Below, piece after piece: positions 27,084-35,984 of a stretch of DNA of 64,000 nucleotides. The notes under the pieces are model-generated. The model saw only the letters and a list, made by a program, of their open reading frames with translations. It ran no database searches and had not been told where the DNA came from. Within the stretch, counting starts at the first letter, position 1. Every line of letters starts with the position of its first letter. Source of the stretch: Trinickia soli (GTDB lineage: Bacteria; Pseudomonadota; Gammaproteobacteria; Burkholderiales; Burkholderiaceae); the NCBI RefSeq assembly GCF_002879855.1, contig NZ_PNYB01000003.1:284022-348021 (forward strand), written 5' to 3'. The position numbers and the translations under genes are program-made.

Positions 27084-29102
27084 ATGACCTATCACCTACC
27101 TCTATACGTTCGCCGCCTGCGCCTGGCCCGCAGCGCGGCCGTCGCGACTCTCTCGCTGCTTACCGCCTGCGGCGGCGGCGGCGGCTCGGATGCCGGCAGC
27201 GGCTCGACCTCCGGCAGCAACGCGAACGTTCAAAGCGCAGCACCTTCGACGCAAACGGCCTCGACTGTCCCGGTTGCCGCAGCAGGCGGCCAAGCGCTGA
27301 CCTGCGGGCAGCCGTCGGCGCCGACGAGCGCCGCCGCGACGGGCGCCGCGATCGAAGCCGATACGCCGGGCAGCGACGGCACACGGACGTTCGCACTCGG
27401 CAGCGCATTCAATCTCGCCGTCACCACGCGCGCAGCCCAGAACGATTCCGTCTCGTGGCAAGTGCGCGACGACTGGAACGTCGTGCGTGCGAGCGGCCGC
27501 TTCGCCGTCAAGGCGGGCGCACAAACGGTCACGCTCAGTTGTTCGTCCACGCTGGCCGGCTACTTTTCCGTATCGGCCTCGCTGGCCACATCGGGCAATG
27601 CGCTCGCCTCGCTCGGCACCCGGCCAGCCGGCATCGCGACGTTCGGCGTGCGGCCCGATGTCTCGAACGTACTGCCGGCCGTTGCCTACGCGCGTGAAGA
27701 TCAGCATCGTTTCGGCGGACAGGGCACCAACTACCTGAAGCCGGGCCAAACCTGCTGCAGCGGCGACGGCTATCGCCCGCTCGATACCGACCTTGGCCTG
27801 TCGTGGGCCAACGACACGCGCAGCTGGTATGTCGAAGAGCCCAATGGGCCGAACACGTTCGTCCCCGGCACGAACACGCTGGCGCCGTACCTGACGCAAG
27901 GCGACATCATGCGGCTGATCCAGCTCGACGGCGTGCCGGCCTGGGCCAGTCCCACGGGCGCGAAGGCCGAAGGCTACGCACCGACATCCGAGGCAGCCTT
28001 CCAGAATTACGCGAGCCGCGTCGGCACCGACTCGGCGCAGATTCGCGCCGCCTACTTTCCTCATCAATCGAACAACTACTACCAGATCACCTGGGAGCCG
28101 GACGGCGGCGGTCCGACGCAGTGGGCCGACACGGACGCGAACTTCGTGGCCATGTATCAGGCCGCATACAAAGGCCTGCATTCGACGGACCCGAACGCCG
28201 TCGTCATGGGCGTGACCGCCGCGATGGTGCGCACGAATACGGCATGGCTCAAGCGGCTCGCCCCGCTCGGCATTGGCCAATATCTCGATGGTCTGACGAT
28301 TCACGGCTATTACGATGCAGGCACGTCGCCGTCGCATCCGCCCGAGCGGCTCGCGACCGATCCCGATCCGGCCACGGCCGCGAACGCGCTGCCCGCATCG
28401 ATGCGCGAGCTGCGCGCCACGATGGCGCAAACGCTCAAGCCCGGCGCGAAGCTGTTCGCCACGGAAACGGGCATCAGCTACGACATCGGGACGTCGTACG
28501 GTCCCAACTATCCGACGGCGAACGTGCTGTTCGCGCACGGCGCCGTCGTCGCGCGCTCGCATTTGATACTGCTAGGCGAAGGCGCTGACATGACGTACAT
28601 CTTCTATTCGGCGGACACGCCCGATTCTCCGCCGGGATATGGGATGTTCTTCGAACTGGCACATGCGAACGGCTCCTACGGCGCCAACAACATCAGCCCG
28701 AAGCCCGCTGCAATGGAGGTGGCCGCGATGACGCGCATCATCGACGGCACCACGACGCTCGGACATTTGAACAACGTGCCGACCGGCGTCTACGGCTACG
28801 CGTTTCAGCGGCTGAACGGCGGCAAGGTCATCGCAGCCCTGTGGACGCACAACAACGCGAATTGGAACGCGACGGCAGGATTCAGCACGACCTACAGCGT
28901 GCCGTACACGTTGCAAGTCGATGCCGCCGGCACGTCGGGACAGGTGACCGTGTTCGACGCAATGGGCAATCCCACCGTGCGGCCCTATAGCAACGGGCAG
29001 ATCGCGCTGACGCTGACGGAGTCGCCGATCTACGTCGTTTCGACGAACGCGTCCGTGATGAAGGCGAATGTGACGAGGCCGACGGGATACGTGGGGCAAT
29101 GA
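27084..29102 (+). CDS. Lipoprotein glycoside hydrolase-like protein (TIM-barrel, clan GH-A type), copy 1
   Basis: A 672-residue secreted protein. The signal peptide ends in lipobox LTAC with lipidated Cys 29, followed by a glycine- and serine/threonine-rich linker to about residue 80. An Ig-like or beta-sandwich segment follows (GIEADTPGSDGTRTFALG onward), then a TIM-barrel-type domain. TWEPD with Glu 338 and FATETGISYD with Glu 461 fit acid/base and nucleophile positions of clan GH-A (GH39-like) enzymes. A final beta domain ends in PTGYVGQ. Conserved GQTCCSGDGYRP suggests a disulfide or metal site. It heads away from the exopolysaccharide operon and probably acts on its polymer, by analogy with PslG; that is inference. 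Confidence 0.75.
   Translation: MTYHLPLYVRRLRLARSAAVATLSLLTACGGGGGSDAGSGSTSGSNANVQSAAPSTQTASTVPVAAAGGQALTCGQPSAPTSAAATGAAIEADTPGSDGTRTFALGSAFNLAVTTRAAQNDSVSWQVRDDWNVVRASGRFAVKAGAQTVTLSCSSTLAGYFSVSASLATSGNALASLGTRPAGIATFGVRPDVSNVLPAVAYAREDQHRFGGQGTNYLKPGQTCCSGDGYRPLDTDLGLSWANDTRSWYVEEPNGPNTFVPGTNTLAPYLTQGDIMRLIQLDGVPAWASPTGAKAEGYAPTSEAAFQNYASRVGTDSAQIRAAYFPHQSNNYYQITWEPDGGGPTQWADTDANFVAMYQAAYKGLHSTDPNAVVMGVTAAMVRTNTAWLKRLAPLGIGQYLDGLTIHGYYDAGTSPSHPPERLATDPDPATAANALPASMRELRATMAQTLKPGAKLFATETGISYDIGTSYGPNYPTANVLFAHGAVVARSHLILLGEGADMTYIFYSADTPDSPPGYGMFFELAHANGSYGANNISPKPAAMEVAAMTRIIDGTTTLGHLNNVPTGVYGYAFQRLNGGKVIAALWTHNNANWNATAGFSTTYSVPYTLQVDAAGTSGQVTVFDAMGNPTVRPYSNGQIALTLTESPIYVVSTNASVMKANVTRPTGYVGQ
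27900..27932 (+). repeat. 33-bp exact repeat shared with 30062-30094
   Basis: A 33-base stretch coding GDIMRLIQLDG is identical in the two tandem hydrolase genes, the second copy at 30062-30094, 2162 bases away. It is part of the long homology between the two genes and could allow unequal recombination. Confidence 0.7.
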
Positions 29103-29221
29103 TCCCGTGAAACCCGCGACGCGGCCCGTATCCGCGTCCGCGACCCTTCTGTTCGATGGGCCACGGACGCGGCGCTCGCCGTGTGATGGACTCTGGGATC
29201 TGTCAGACCGGACTCCATCCC

Positions 29222-31264
29222 ATGCTCCCGGTTACCTTCGCCGCCCGCATCGAGCACGACGCACCCAGCGATCGTCGCAACCGCCCGCTCGGCAGCCGGA
29301 ACCGGGCATGGGCCGTCATCGTATTCACCGCACTATCGTGCGTCTCGCTGATCGCATGCGGGCGCACGGACCACGACGCGCGTAGCGACGCAGCGGCATC
29401 GTCCGTGGCTGCAAGCGCGCTGCCCACGAGCGGCGCTCTCGATTGCGCAGCAGCCGCCGCGGCCTCCCCCGCTTCCGACACACAAGCGCAAACCCGCATC
29501 ATTGGCAACGGCATCGAAGCCGACACGCCCGGCAGCGATGGCACGCGCACGTTCGCCCTCGGCGCGCCGTTCACCATTGCGGTCACGACGCGCTCGCCGA
29601 AAGCCGATACCGTCGAATGGCAGATTCGCGATGCGTGGGACATCGCACGCGCGGCCGGCCGGGTGAATGTCGGCGACGGCGTGCAGACATTCGCGTTGCG
29701 CTGCACGTCGTCGCGGGCGGGTTACTTCGCCGTGATCGCCTCGCTCGTTCATGGCGGCCAGCGGCTGCCGCATCGCGGCACACGGCCCGCGGGCATCGCG
29801 ACGTTCGGCGTGCTGCCCGACGTGTCGGACGCCCTGCCTGCGCCCACCTATGCCCGCCAGGATCAGCATCGCTTCGGCGGGCAAGGCGCGAATTATCTGC
29901 GGCCCGGCCAGCAGTGCTGCAACGGCGACGGCTATCGTCCGCTCTATCCGCTGCTCGGATTGTCGTGGGCCAACGACATGCGCAATTGGTACGTCCAAGA
30001 GCCCGAACGTCCGAACAGCTTCATGCCCGGCCCGGATACGCTCGCGCCGTATTTCCGGCAGGGCGACATCATGCGGCTGATCCAGCTCGACGGCATTCCG
30101 GGTTGGGCCAGCCCGACCGGGGCGCCGACGCACAGCTACGCGCCCACCTCGGAGGCGGCCTACCGTAGCTACTTGAGCCGGGTCGGCGCCGACTCGGCTC
30201 AGATTCGGGCGGCCTATTTCCCCCATCAATCGAGCAACTACTATCAGGTCACGTGGGAGCCCGACTACGACAGCGGCCTGCCCTGGCGCGACAGCGACGC
30301 ACATTTCGTCAATCTGTATCGCGCGACGTATGAGGCGATTCATGCGAGCGATCCGCATGCGGTCGTCATGGGCCCGACGAACGCCTCCGTACGCGAAAAC
30401 GTGCGTTGGCTCGAACGGCTCGCGCCGCTGGGCATCGGCCGGTACCTGGACGGCGTCGCGATCCACGGCTACTACGATGCGGGCACCTCGCCCTCGCATC
30501 CGCCCGAGCGATTGGCCACCGATCGTGATCGTGCCGCTGCCGCCAACGCGCTACCTGCGTCGATGCGCGCGTTGCGTGCGACGATGACCAGGCTGCTCAA
30601 ACCGGGCGCCAAGCTCTTCGTCACCGAGACAGGCATCAGCTACGACTTGGGCACGGCTTACGGCGAGGACTATCCGACGCACAACGTGCTCTTCGCGCAA
30701 GGCGTGCTCGTCGCCCGCACGCATTTGATCGTGCTGGGCGAAGGCGCCGACGTGACCTACGTGTTTTATTCGTCCGACATACCCGAATCACCGCCCGGCT
30801 ATGGGCTGTTCTTCGATCTCGATCATCCGCACGGCGCCTATGGATCGGGCAGCATCAGTCCCAAGCCGGCCGCAATGGCCGTTGCCGCGATGACGCGCAT
30901 CATCGACGGCACCACCACCCTGGGCTATCTGCACGACACGCCGCCCGGCGTCTATGGCTATGCGTTCCAGAGATTGAACGGCGGCAAGGTCATCACGGCG
31001 CTGTGGTCGCACGACAATGCCCATTGGAACGCGACGCAGGGCTTCAGCGCGCAGTACGCCACGCCCTATACGCTGCAAGTGGACGGCAACGGAACGTCGG
31101 GGCAAGTCACCGTTTTCGATGTAATGGGCAATGCCTGCGCGCTACCCTATACCAATGGCCGCATCGCACTCGCGCTGAGCGAATCGCCCATTTACGTCGT
31201 CTCGACCCATGCGTCCGTCATGAAGGCGAACGTCACCGCGCCGGCGGGATACGTCGCGCAGTAA
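29222..31264 (+). CDS. Lipoprotein glycoside hydrolase-like protein (TIM-barrel, clan GH-A type), copy 2
   Basis: A tandem paralogue of the preceding gene, about 680 residues from ATG 29222, which I prefer because a basic region, one hydrophobic helix and lipobox LIAC follow. In-frame ATGs at 29156 and 29186 would lengthen the N-terminal tail. No start has a good ribosome-binding site. The linker is shorter and lacks the glycine run of copy 1. All core features are kept: GIEADTPGSDGTRTFALG, GQQCCNGDGYRP, VTWEPD with Glu 346 and FVTETGISYD with Glu 469. Most differences are conservative, suggesting both copies are functional. It is 119 bases after copy 1 and followed by the second GlxA/AraC regulator. 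Confidence 0.75.
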   Translation: MLPVTFAARIEHDAPSDRRNRPLGSRNRAWAVIVFTALSCVSLIACGRTDHDARSDAAASSVAASALPTSGALDCAAAAAASPASDTQAQTRIIGNGIEADTPGSDGTRTFALGAPFTIAVTTRSPKADTVEWQIRDAWDIARAAGRVNVGDGVQTFALRCTSSRAGYFAVIASLVHGGQRLPHRGTRPAGIATFGVLPDVSDALPAPTYARQDQHRFGGQGANYLRPGQQCCNGDGYRPLYPLLGLSWANDMRNWYVQEPERPNSFMPGPDTLAPYFRQGDIMRLIQLDGIPGWASPTGAPTHSYAPTSEAAYRSYLSRVGADSAQIRAAYFPHQSSNYYQVTWEPDYDSGLPWRDSDAHFVNLYRATYEAIHASDPHAVVMGPTNASVRENVRWLERLAPLGIGRYLDGVAIHGYYDAGTSPSHPPERLATDRDRAAAANALPASMRALRATMTRLLKPGAKLFVTETGISYDLGTAYGEDYPTHNVLFAQGVLVARTHLIVLGEGADVTYVFYSSDIPESPPGYGLFFDLDHPHGAYGSGSISPKPAAMAVAAMTRIIDGTTTLGYLHDTPPGVYGYAFQRLNGGKVITALWSHDNAHWNATQGFSAQYATPYTLQVDGNGTSGQVTVFDVMGNACALPYTNGRIALALSESPIYVVSTHASVMKANVTAPAGYVAQ

Positions 31265-31519
31265 GCCACCTTCGGATCACGCGGGAGCCGGCGGTGCTTC
31301 CATCATCCCGCGCTCTCGCCCCTTGCCGTTCGTCGTATCGAAGCCAACTGACAACATCTCGCGTTTTTCCGACTGGATTGCGGTGCATGCGCTGCCCGCG
31401 CATACCATGCGACGCAATGGGCGCGCGCACCACGCTTGGCGAGCGCGCGCCGTCGCGCGTTCGACGCGATGTCGTCGGTGCGACCATCGGCCGCCTTGCT
31501 GCCGCTCGATTGGGCTCAC

Positions 31520-32569
31520 ATGGCCAAACGCATCGCTATCCTGATCTTCGATGGGTTTTCGCTCTACGAAGCAAGCTCCATCGCGGAAGTGTTCAGGCTC
31601 GCCGACGAGATTGAAGGCGAGCGCCTGCGCGCGGAGCCGGCGCCGACGCAGCAGCGCGGCACGTCCCAACCCGGCGTACCCGCGCCGCACGTGCCGGGGC
31701 TGTCCGTCAGACCGCCCGAACCGGCTGAGCCCTACGCGCTGGTCGTGGTGTCGGGTACGGGCGGCAGCATCGCGAGCAGCGCCACGATGCGGGTGTGGTC
31801 CGAGAATCTCGACACCTACGCCGCAACGGGTTTCCATGCGTTGTTCGTGCCCGGCGGAAGCGGCGCCGCGGGTCCGGCTGCCGACGAATCGTTCCTGCGC
31901 CGCTTGCACGCCGTGATTCAGCACACGCGCATCGTCAAGGCTATCGGCGAGGGGAGCGCAATCGTCGTCGCGGCGACGGCGAAAGAACGGGCAGGCGCCG
32001 CCGTTCGGCCGGCCGCCGCCCCGCTTGCGGCAACGTCAGCGACGACGGCGGCACACGGCGAACATACCGCCGCGATCGACGTCGCGATCGACGACCCGCT
32101 CGGCGCCATCGCCGCCGCGCTGTCGATCGTCAAGCGCGATCGGGGCGCACAAGCGGCGCGCGAGATCGCCGACCGATCGGCGCCCGGTGCGTGGCGGCGG
32201 CTCGGCGCCGTGCTGGGCGAACTCGACGACGAGGGCACGCATCAGAAGATCGACACGGCCGCGCGCTGGATGCGCGAGAACTACGCGCAACCGATCTCGG
32301 TGGCCAAGGCTGCCGAGGTCGCGGCGATGAGCGAGCGCAGTTTCCTGCGCCGCTTCAAATCGCAGATCGGCGTCACGCCGTCGGAATATTTGCTGCGCAC
32401 GCGGCTCGACGCGAGCTGTCGGCTGCTGGTCGCGACGGACTTGCCCGTCGACAAGATCGCGCGGCGTTGCGGCATCGGCAGCGGCGACGGACTCGCCAAG
32501 ATGTTCCGCAAGCGGCTGTCGATTTCGCCGACCGAGTATCGGATCGCGGAGCGGCGCCGTTCGCAGTAG
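31520..32569 (+). CDS. GlxA-type AraC-family regulator, second copy
   Basis: A 349-residue paralogue of the regulator at 24932-25930. RIAILIFDGFSLYEASSIAEV opens the DJ-1/PfpI-like domain, which also has IGEGS without a catalytic Cys. It differs by a Pro/Gln/Arg-rich loop at about residues 37-68. The AraC part reads ISVAKAAEVAAMSERSFLRRF and LPVDKIARRCGIGSGDGLAKMF, nearly the same as copy 1, so the recognition helices may see related DNA. ATG 31520 begins the conserved domain; the upstream frame is basic and unconserved. It lies downstream of the two hydrolase genes on the same strand, 255 bases away. Confidence 0.9.
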   Translation: MAKRIAILIFDGFSLYEASSIAEVFRLADEIEGERLRAEPAPTQQRGTSQPGVPAPHVPGLSVRPPEPAEPYALVVVSGTGGSIASSATMRVWSENLDTYAATGFHALFVPGGSGAAGPAADESFLRRLHAVIQHTRIVKAIGEGSAIVVAATAKERAGAAVRPAAAPLAATSATTAAHGEHTAAIDVAIDDPLGAIAAALSIVKRDRGAQAAREIADRSAPGAWRRLGAVLGELDDEGTHQKIDTAARWMRENYAQPISVAKAAEVAAMSERSFLRRFKSQIGVTPSEYLLRTRLDASCRLLVATDLPVDKIARRCGIGSGDGLAKMFRKRLSISPTEYRIAERRRSQ

Positions 32570-32620
32570 CGGTGCGCAAGGAGCGAGGGACGTGGCCGCA
32601 GCTGCGCTGCCTCGAGCCGC

Positions 32621-33625
32621 CTACTCCCCCGACTGCCCCCGCCGGCGCCCACGCCCCGTCAACTGCGCGGACACCTCATCCACGAGTGAGCGCAGCCACG
32701 AGACGTCATGCGGCCGGTCGGGCTGCGGGTGCCACATTTGATAGCACTTGATGCGCGGAAACGGGATCGGCGCATCGCATACGGCCAGCGGCAACACCCG
32801 CGCATAGTGCGTCGCGAAACGCCGCGTCGTCGTGAAGATCAGATCTGAGCGCAGTAGCACCTGCGGCACCAATCCGAAGTAAGGCAACGTCGCTACGACA
32901 CGGCGAGACGCCCCTGCCTTCGCCAGCCCGATCGCAATCGCATTGCGCTGCGCGCCGCTGTAAGGCGTCGGTGCAAGGTGCGCGGCCGCGAAATACGCCT
33001 CGGGCGTAAGCGGCGCTTGCGCAAGCGGATGATCGGCCCGCATCAGGCACACCACCGTATCGCTGAACAAATCGCTGCGCGCAAAGCGCGCATCGGGCTT
33101 CGGCCAATTGCCGACCACGAGATCGAGTTCGCCGGCCTCCAGCGCCGCAGCGTGATCGAGCGTGGGATTGAGCGAATCGATCTCGAGCCGGGCCTGAGGG
33201 GCCGCTTCGCGAAACCGCGCGATCAACGTCGGCATGAAAAAGTCGTTCAGATAGTCGGGGGCGGCGATTCTGAAAGTGCGCCGCGCCGCGGCCGGATCGA
33301 AGTTTCCGCGCGGTGTGGCGACAAAGTCCACTTCATGCAACACGCGCTGCGCCGGCGCAAGCAGCGATTCGCCGAACTCGGTCGGCACCATGCCAGATTT
33401 GCCGCGCACGAGGATCGGATCGCCGAGCGCTTCGCGCAATTTGCGCAGGGCCGTGCTGATCGCGGGCTGGGTCTGATTCAAGCGCAACGCCGTCTGCGTG
33501 ACGCTGCGCTCGGTCAGCAGCGTGCGCAACACGCGCAACAGCCAAATGTCGAGCGCGTCGGTGCTGCGTTCGTCGTCGAGCGTCGATGCCAGACGAGCGG
33601 CGTCGCGGCGCGGCGGCTGCGTCAC
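32621..33625 (-). CDS. LysR-family transcriptional regulator
   Basis: A 334-residue LysR-type regulator. The winged helix-turn-helix runs from about residue 28 to 85 (SVTQTALRLNQTQPAISTALRKLREALGDPILVRG), followed by the linker and periplasmic-binding-like effector domain (FRIAAPDYLNDFFMPTLIARFREAAP). The open frame continues far upstream through the next gene, so I set the start at GTG 33625, which overlaps the stop of the DsbA-family isomerase by four bases. The C-terminal tail is Arg/Gly-rich. It most likely controls the isomerase and neighbouring leftward genes. Confidence 0.88.
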   Translation of the reverse strand: MTQPPRRDAARLASTLDDERSTDALDIWLLRVLRTLLTERSVTQTALRLNQTQPAISTALRKLREALGDPILVRGKSGMVPTEFGESLLAPAQRVLHEVDFVATPRGNFDPAAARRTFRIAAPDYLNDFFMPTLIARFREAAPQARLEIDSLNPTLDHAAALEAGELDLVVGNWPKPDARFARSDLFSDTVVCLMRADHPLAQAPLTPEAYFAAAHLAPTPYSGAQRNAIAIGLAKAGASRRVVATLPYFGLVPQVLLRSDLIFTTTRRFATHYARVLPLAVCDAPIPFPRIKCYQMWHPQPDRPHDVSWLRSLVDEVSAQLTGRGRRRGQSGE

Positions 33626-34263
33626 GACGGGAGCCCGCTTGGCAAGCTGCTGATGCGTTTGACCTCGGGCGATTCGAGCCAGCCCGGAGAACGCGCGCAA
33701 TAGAGCACCATCGGCAGGGCATCCTCCCCCCAAAACAGCTGACGATGCAGACGGAACGTCGGCACGCCGAAGACGCCCAGCGCGATGGCATCGTCGAAGT
33801 TGCGCTGCAGGCGCGCCTTGGTATCGGGGTGCTCGATCAGTCGCTCGCCATGCGGCAGGTTCAGCAACTGGCAAAGATCGGCGAAACCGTCCGGCGTCGA
33901 CGGATCGCGCCCGTCGCGCCAAATAAACCGGAAGATCGTGCAAACGGTCGGCACGTCGGCCTCGATCGCCGCGGCCAGCAGCAGCACTTTGGTCGAATCG
34001 AACGGGTGAACGGGCGGCATCTTGAACGGAATGCCCAGTTGCTCGGCCCGGAACAGCGCGTGGCGGTACACGAACATCCGCTTTTGCGGCACCTCGTTCG
34101 CCGGGCGCTGGCCCCACCGCCGATACAGCGCATAGACGGAAACGGGCACGAGCGAAAACGGCATGCTCGGCCATCTGTCGTGCTGCTCGAGCAGCAAATA
34201 CGAAAACGGCGACACGAAATCGTAGAACCAGAGCGGCGACGCCGCGTCGATCGGTTGGGTCAT
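33622..34263 (-). CDS. 2-hydroxychromene-2-carboxylate isomerase family (DsbA superfamily)
   Basis: A 213-residue thioredoxin-fold protein. WFYDFVSPFSYLLLEQ at the N terminus matches the DSBA-like oxidoreductase fold of NahD-type isomerases, with Ser in place of the redox Cys pair, as in the glutathione-dependent class. GVFGVPTFRLHRQLFWGEDALP near the C terminus is the cis-proline and substrate region. Members isomerise hydroxychromene carboxylates in naphthalene-type catabolism or act on related aromatics. Coupling to the LysR gene by a four-base overlap suggests a small regulated unit; the substrate is unknown. Confidence 0.82.
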   Translation of the reverse strand: MTQPIDAASPLWFYDFVSPFSYLLLEQHDRWPSMPFSLVPVSVYALYRRWGQRPANEVPQKRMFVYRHALFRAEQLGIPFKMPPVHPFDSTKVLLLAAAIEADVPTVCTIFRFIWRDGRDPSTPDGFADLCQLLNLPHGERLIEHPDTKARLQRNFDDAIALGVFGVPTFRLHRQLFWGEDALPMVLYCARSPGWLESPEVKRISSLPSGLPS

Positions 34264-34347
34264 GTAGTTCTCCGCTTAGGTCCGGTGGCTGCTCGGCGCG
34301 CGAGGCCGCTTCACAAACGACGGCCGCTTCTGTGTACCTGAAGCATC

Positions 34348-35982
34348 TTACGCGCCGCCCGCATCGGTGTGCGCCTGCTCGTCGTATGCCTGGGTGAGCC
34401 GCGCACGTACGAAGCCAATATGTTCGCGCAGAACATAGAACTGATCGGCATACGCGAGCGGCATCTTGAGCCGGTTCACGGCTCCTTCGATTTCGGTCAG
34501 CTTCGCCAGCGACGCGGCGCGCTCCTCGTCGGTCGAGGTCTCGTCGAGCGCCGAGCGCTCGATCGCAATCAGTGCGCCGTACCAGCGGTAGATGCGCGAC
34601 TTGACACGCCAGGCATAGAGCGAAGGAATCAGCCTGGCGCCTGGAATCAACACAACGACGATCGGCACGATGAGGACGATCAGACGATCGGCCAGACTGG
34701 CGAGCCAAAACGGCAGCACGCGATACAGGAAGCTCTTGCCCGACTTGTAGTAGCGGGCGGCGTCAGTGCTGATCGGAAAATCGTGCATGACCGGCGACGG
34801 AAATTCACCCGCGTTCTGCAGAAGATTCGCGCGACCGTGAACTTCCTTGGCCGCCTCGACGAGCAAATCGGAAAGCGCTGGATGCAACGAATCGCGGGCG
34901 ACGAGCTCGGCCGTGGGCGCGACGGTATGGACAGTTTCGGGCGGCAGATTTTTGCCGAGGTCGAATGCGCCCATCGGCAACTCGATGTCGGTCAAGTAAG
35001 GAAAACGGCGCGCGTAGGCATGGGCCTGATCAAAGGAGAACAGACGCACGCGCGGCGTGCGCAGCAGCTTGGCCATGACGGGCGGCTGCGCCGAATCGCC
35101 GGTCAGGAAAGCGGCGTCGATCTCGTGCGTCGTCAGGGCGTGAGCTGCCGCTTCGCCCGTCAGCGGCAATAAGGTCGTACCGCCGCCGGGCTCGATGCCG
35201 TTCGCCTTCAGTAGCGCAAGCGCCAACGCGCGCGTGCCGCTGCCCTCGGCGCCGATCGCGATGCGCTTGCCCGCGAAGCCCGACAGGCGCGAGCGCTTCC
35301 GCCCTTCATAGAAGATCACGAGCGGGACGTAGGAGACACTGCCGAGCGAGACGAGATGCTCGGGGTCGTGGTTCGGGGCGGCCGCTTGCGGTGCGGCGGA
35401 GGCGGCTGAGCCACCGGGTGACTCCGACGCAACCGATGCCGATGCCCGCTGCGCCGCACGCGACGCGGCGCTGCTTGGCGCCGCGACGGAGGCCACCGCC
35501 GATGCGCCCGATGCCGAGTCGGCGTCCGATGCTGCCGAAACGCCCGATGCCCCCGAAGCCGACTGCGTGGCCAGCGCGACGCCGCTCTGCACGAATCCCA
35601 CATCGACGGACGTGTTCGGATCGGCCAACCGCTCGAGATTCTGCATCGATCCGGCCGACGCCAGCACATTCAGCGTAATGCCTTTGCGCGCGAGGATCGC
35701 CTTATAGCGCTGCGCCGAATTCCAGAACGAACTGCCGGGCGGACCGGCCGTAATCGTCAACGTGTCAGGCGGCGCGGGCTGGATCAGTCGAATCGCGAGC
35801 CAGATCGCCGCGGCCGAGATCGCCACAATCGGGCCCATCGACACGATCAGATCGCGCCAGGACACGGCGATGACGCGCGCCACAAAACGGGGGGAACGCG
35901 GGGGACGCAGCATGCGCGACATGCTTGGCATGCCCGGTAACCGCGATTTGCGGCGTGCTTGTTCGCGTTCGTTGTCCGACAT
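34348..35982 (-). CDS. TAXI-family TRAP transporter solute-binding-like membrane protein
   Basis: A 544-residue protein. A cytoplasmic basic N terminus is followed by one helix at about 48-68, then the TAXI domain opens with TLTITAGPPGSSFWNSAQRYKAIL. A second part from VSLGSVSYVPLVIFYEG to KEVHGRA completes the fold, and two hydrophobic segments (near VLPFWLASLADRLIVLIVPIVVVLIPG) lie toward the C terminus, followed by a helical cytoplasmic tail. An Ala/Ser-rich insertion of about 60 residues sits at 141-200. No TRAP permease (fused DctQM-type) gene is adjacent. It lies two bases after the flavin oxidoreductase stop, so the two are co-transcribed. Confidence 0.8.
   Translation of the reverse strand: MSDNEREQARRKSRLPGMPSMSRMLRPPRSPRFVARVIAVSWRDLIVSMGPIVAISAAAIWLAIRLIQPAPPDTLTITAGPPGSSFWNSAQRYKAILARKGITLNVLASAGSMQNLERLADPNTSVDVGFVQSGVALATQSASGASGVSAASDADSASGASAVASVAAPSSAASRAAQRASASVASESPGGSAASAAPQAAAPNHDPEHLVSLGSVSYVPLVIFYEGRKRSRLSGFAGKRIAIGAEGSGTRALALALLKANGIEPGGGTTLLPLTGEAAAHALTTHEIDAAFLTGDSAQPPVMAKLLRTPRVRLFSFDQAHAYARRFPYLTDIELPMGAFDLGKNLPPETVHTVAPTAELVARDSLHPALSDLLVEAAKEVHGRANLLQNAGEFPSPVMHDFPISTDAARYYKSGKSFLYRVLPFWLASLADRLIVLIVPIVVVLIPGARLIPSLYAWRVKSRIYRWYGALIAIERSALDETSTDEERAASLAKLTEIEGAVNRLKMPLAYADQFYVLREHIGFVRARLTQAYDEQAHTDAGGA
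35380..35562 (-). repeat. Ala/Ser low-complexity insertion inside the TAXI protein gene
   Basis: The coding strand here repeats short Ala-Ser-Gly words (for example SASGASGVSAAS), with GCATCGG-type words recurring in the DNA. It interrupts an otherwise normal TAXI domain after VDVGFVQSGVALATQ and before HLVSLGSVSYVP. The frame is kept. It looks like a slippage-prone expansion forming a surface loop. Confidence 0.55.
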
Positions 35983-35984
35983 CG

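Noticed and set aside
32621..34708. A single 695-residue minus-strand protein fusing LysR to an upstream part
   Set aside because: The upstream half is a shadow of the DsbA-family and TAXI genes; the LysR domain begins at GTG 33625.
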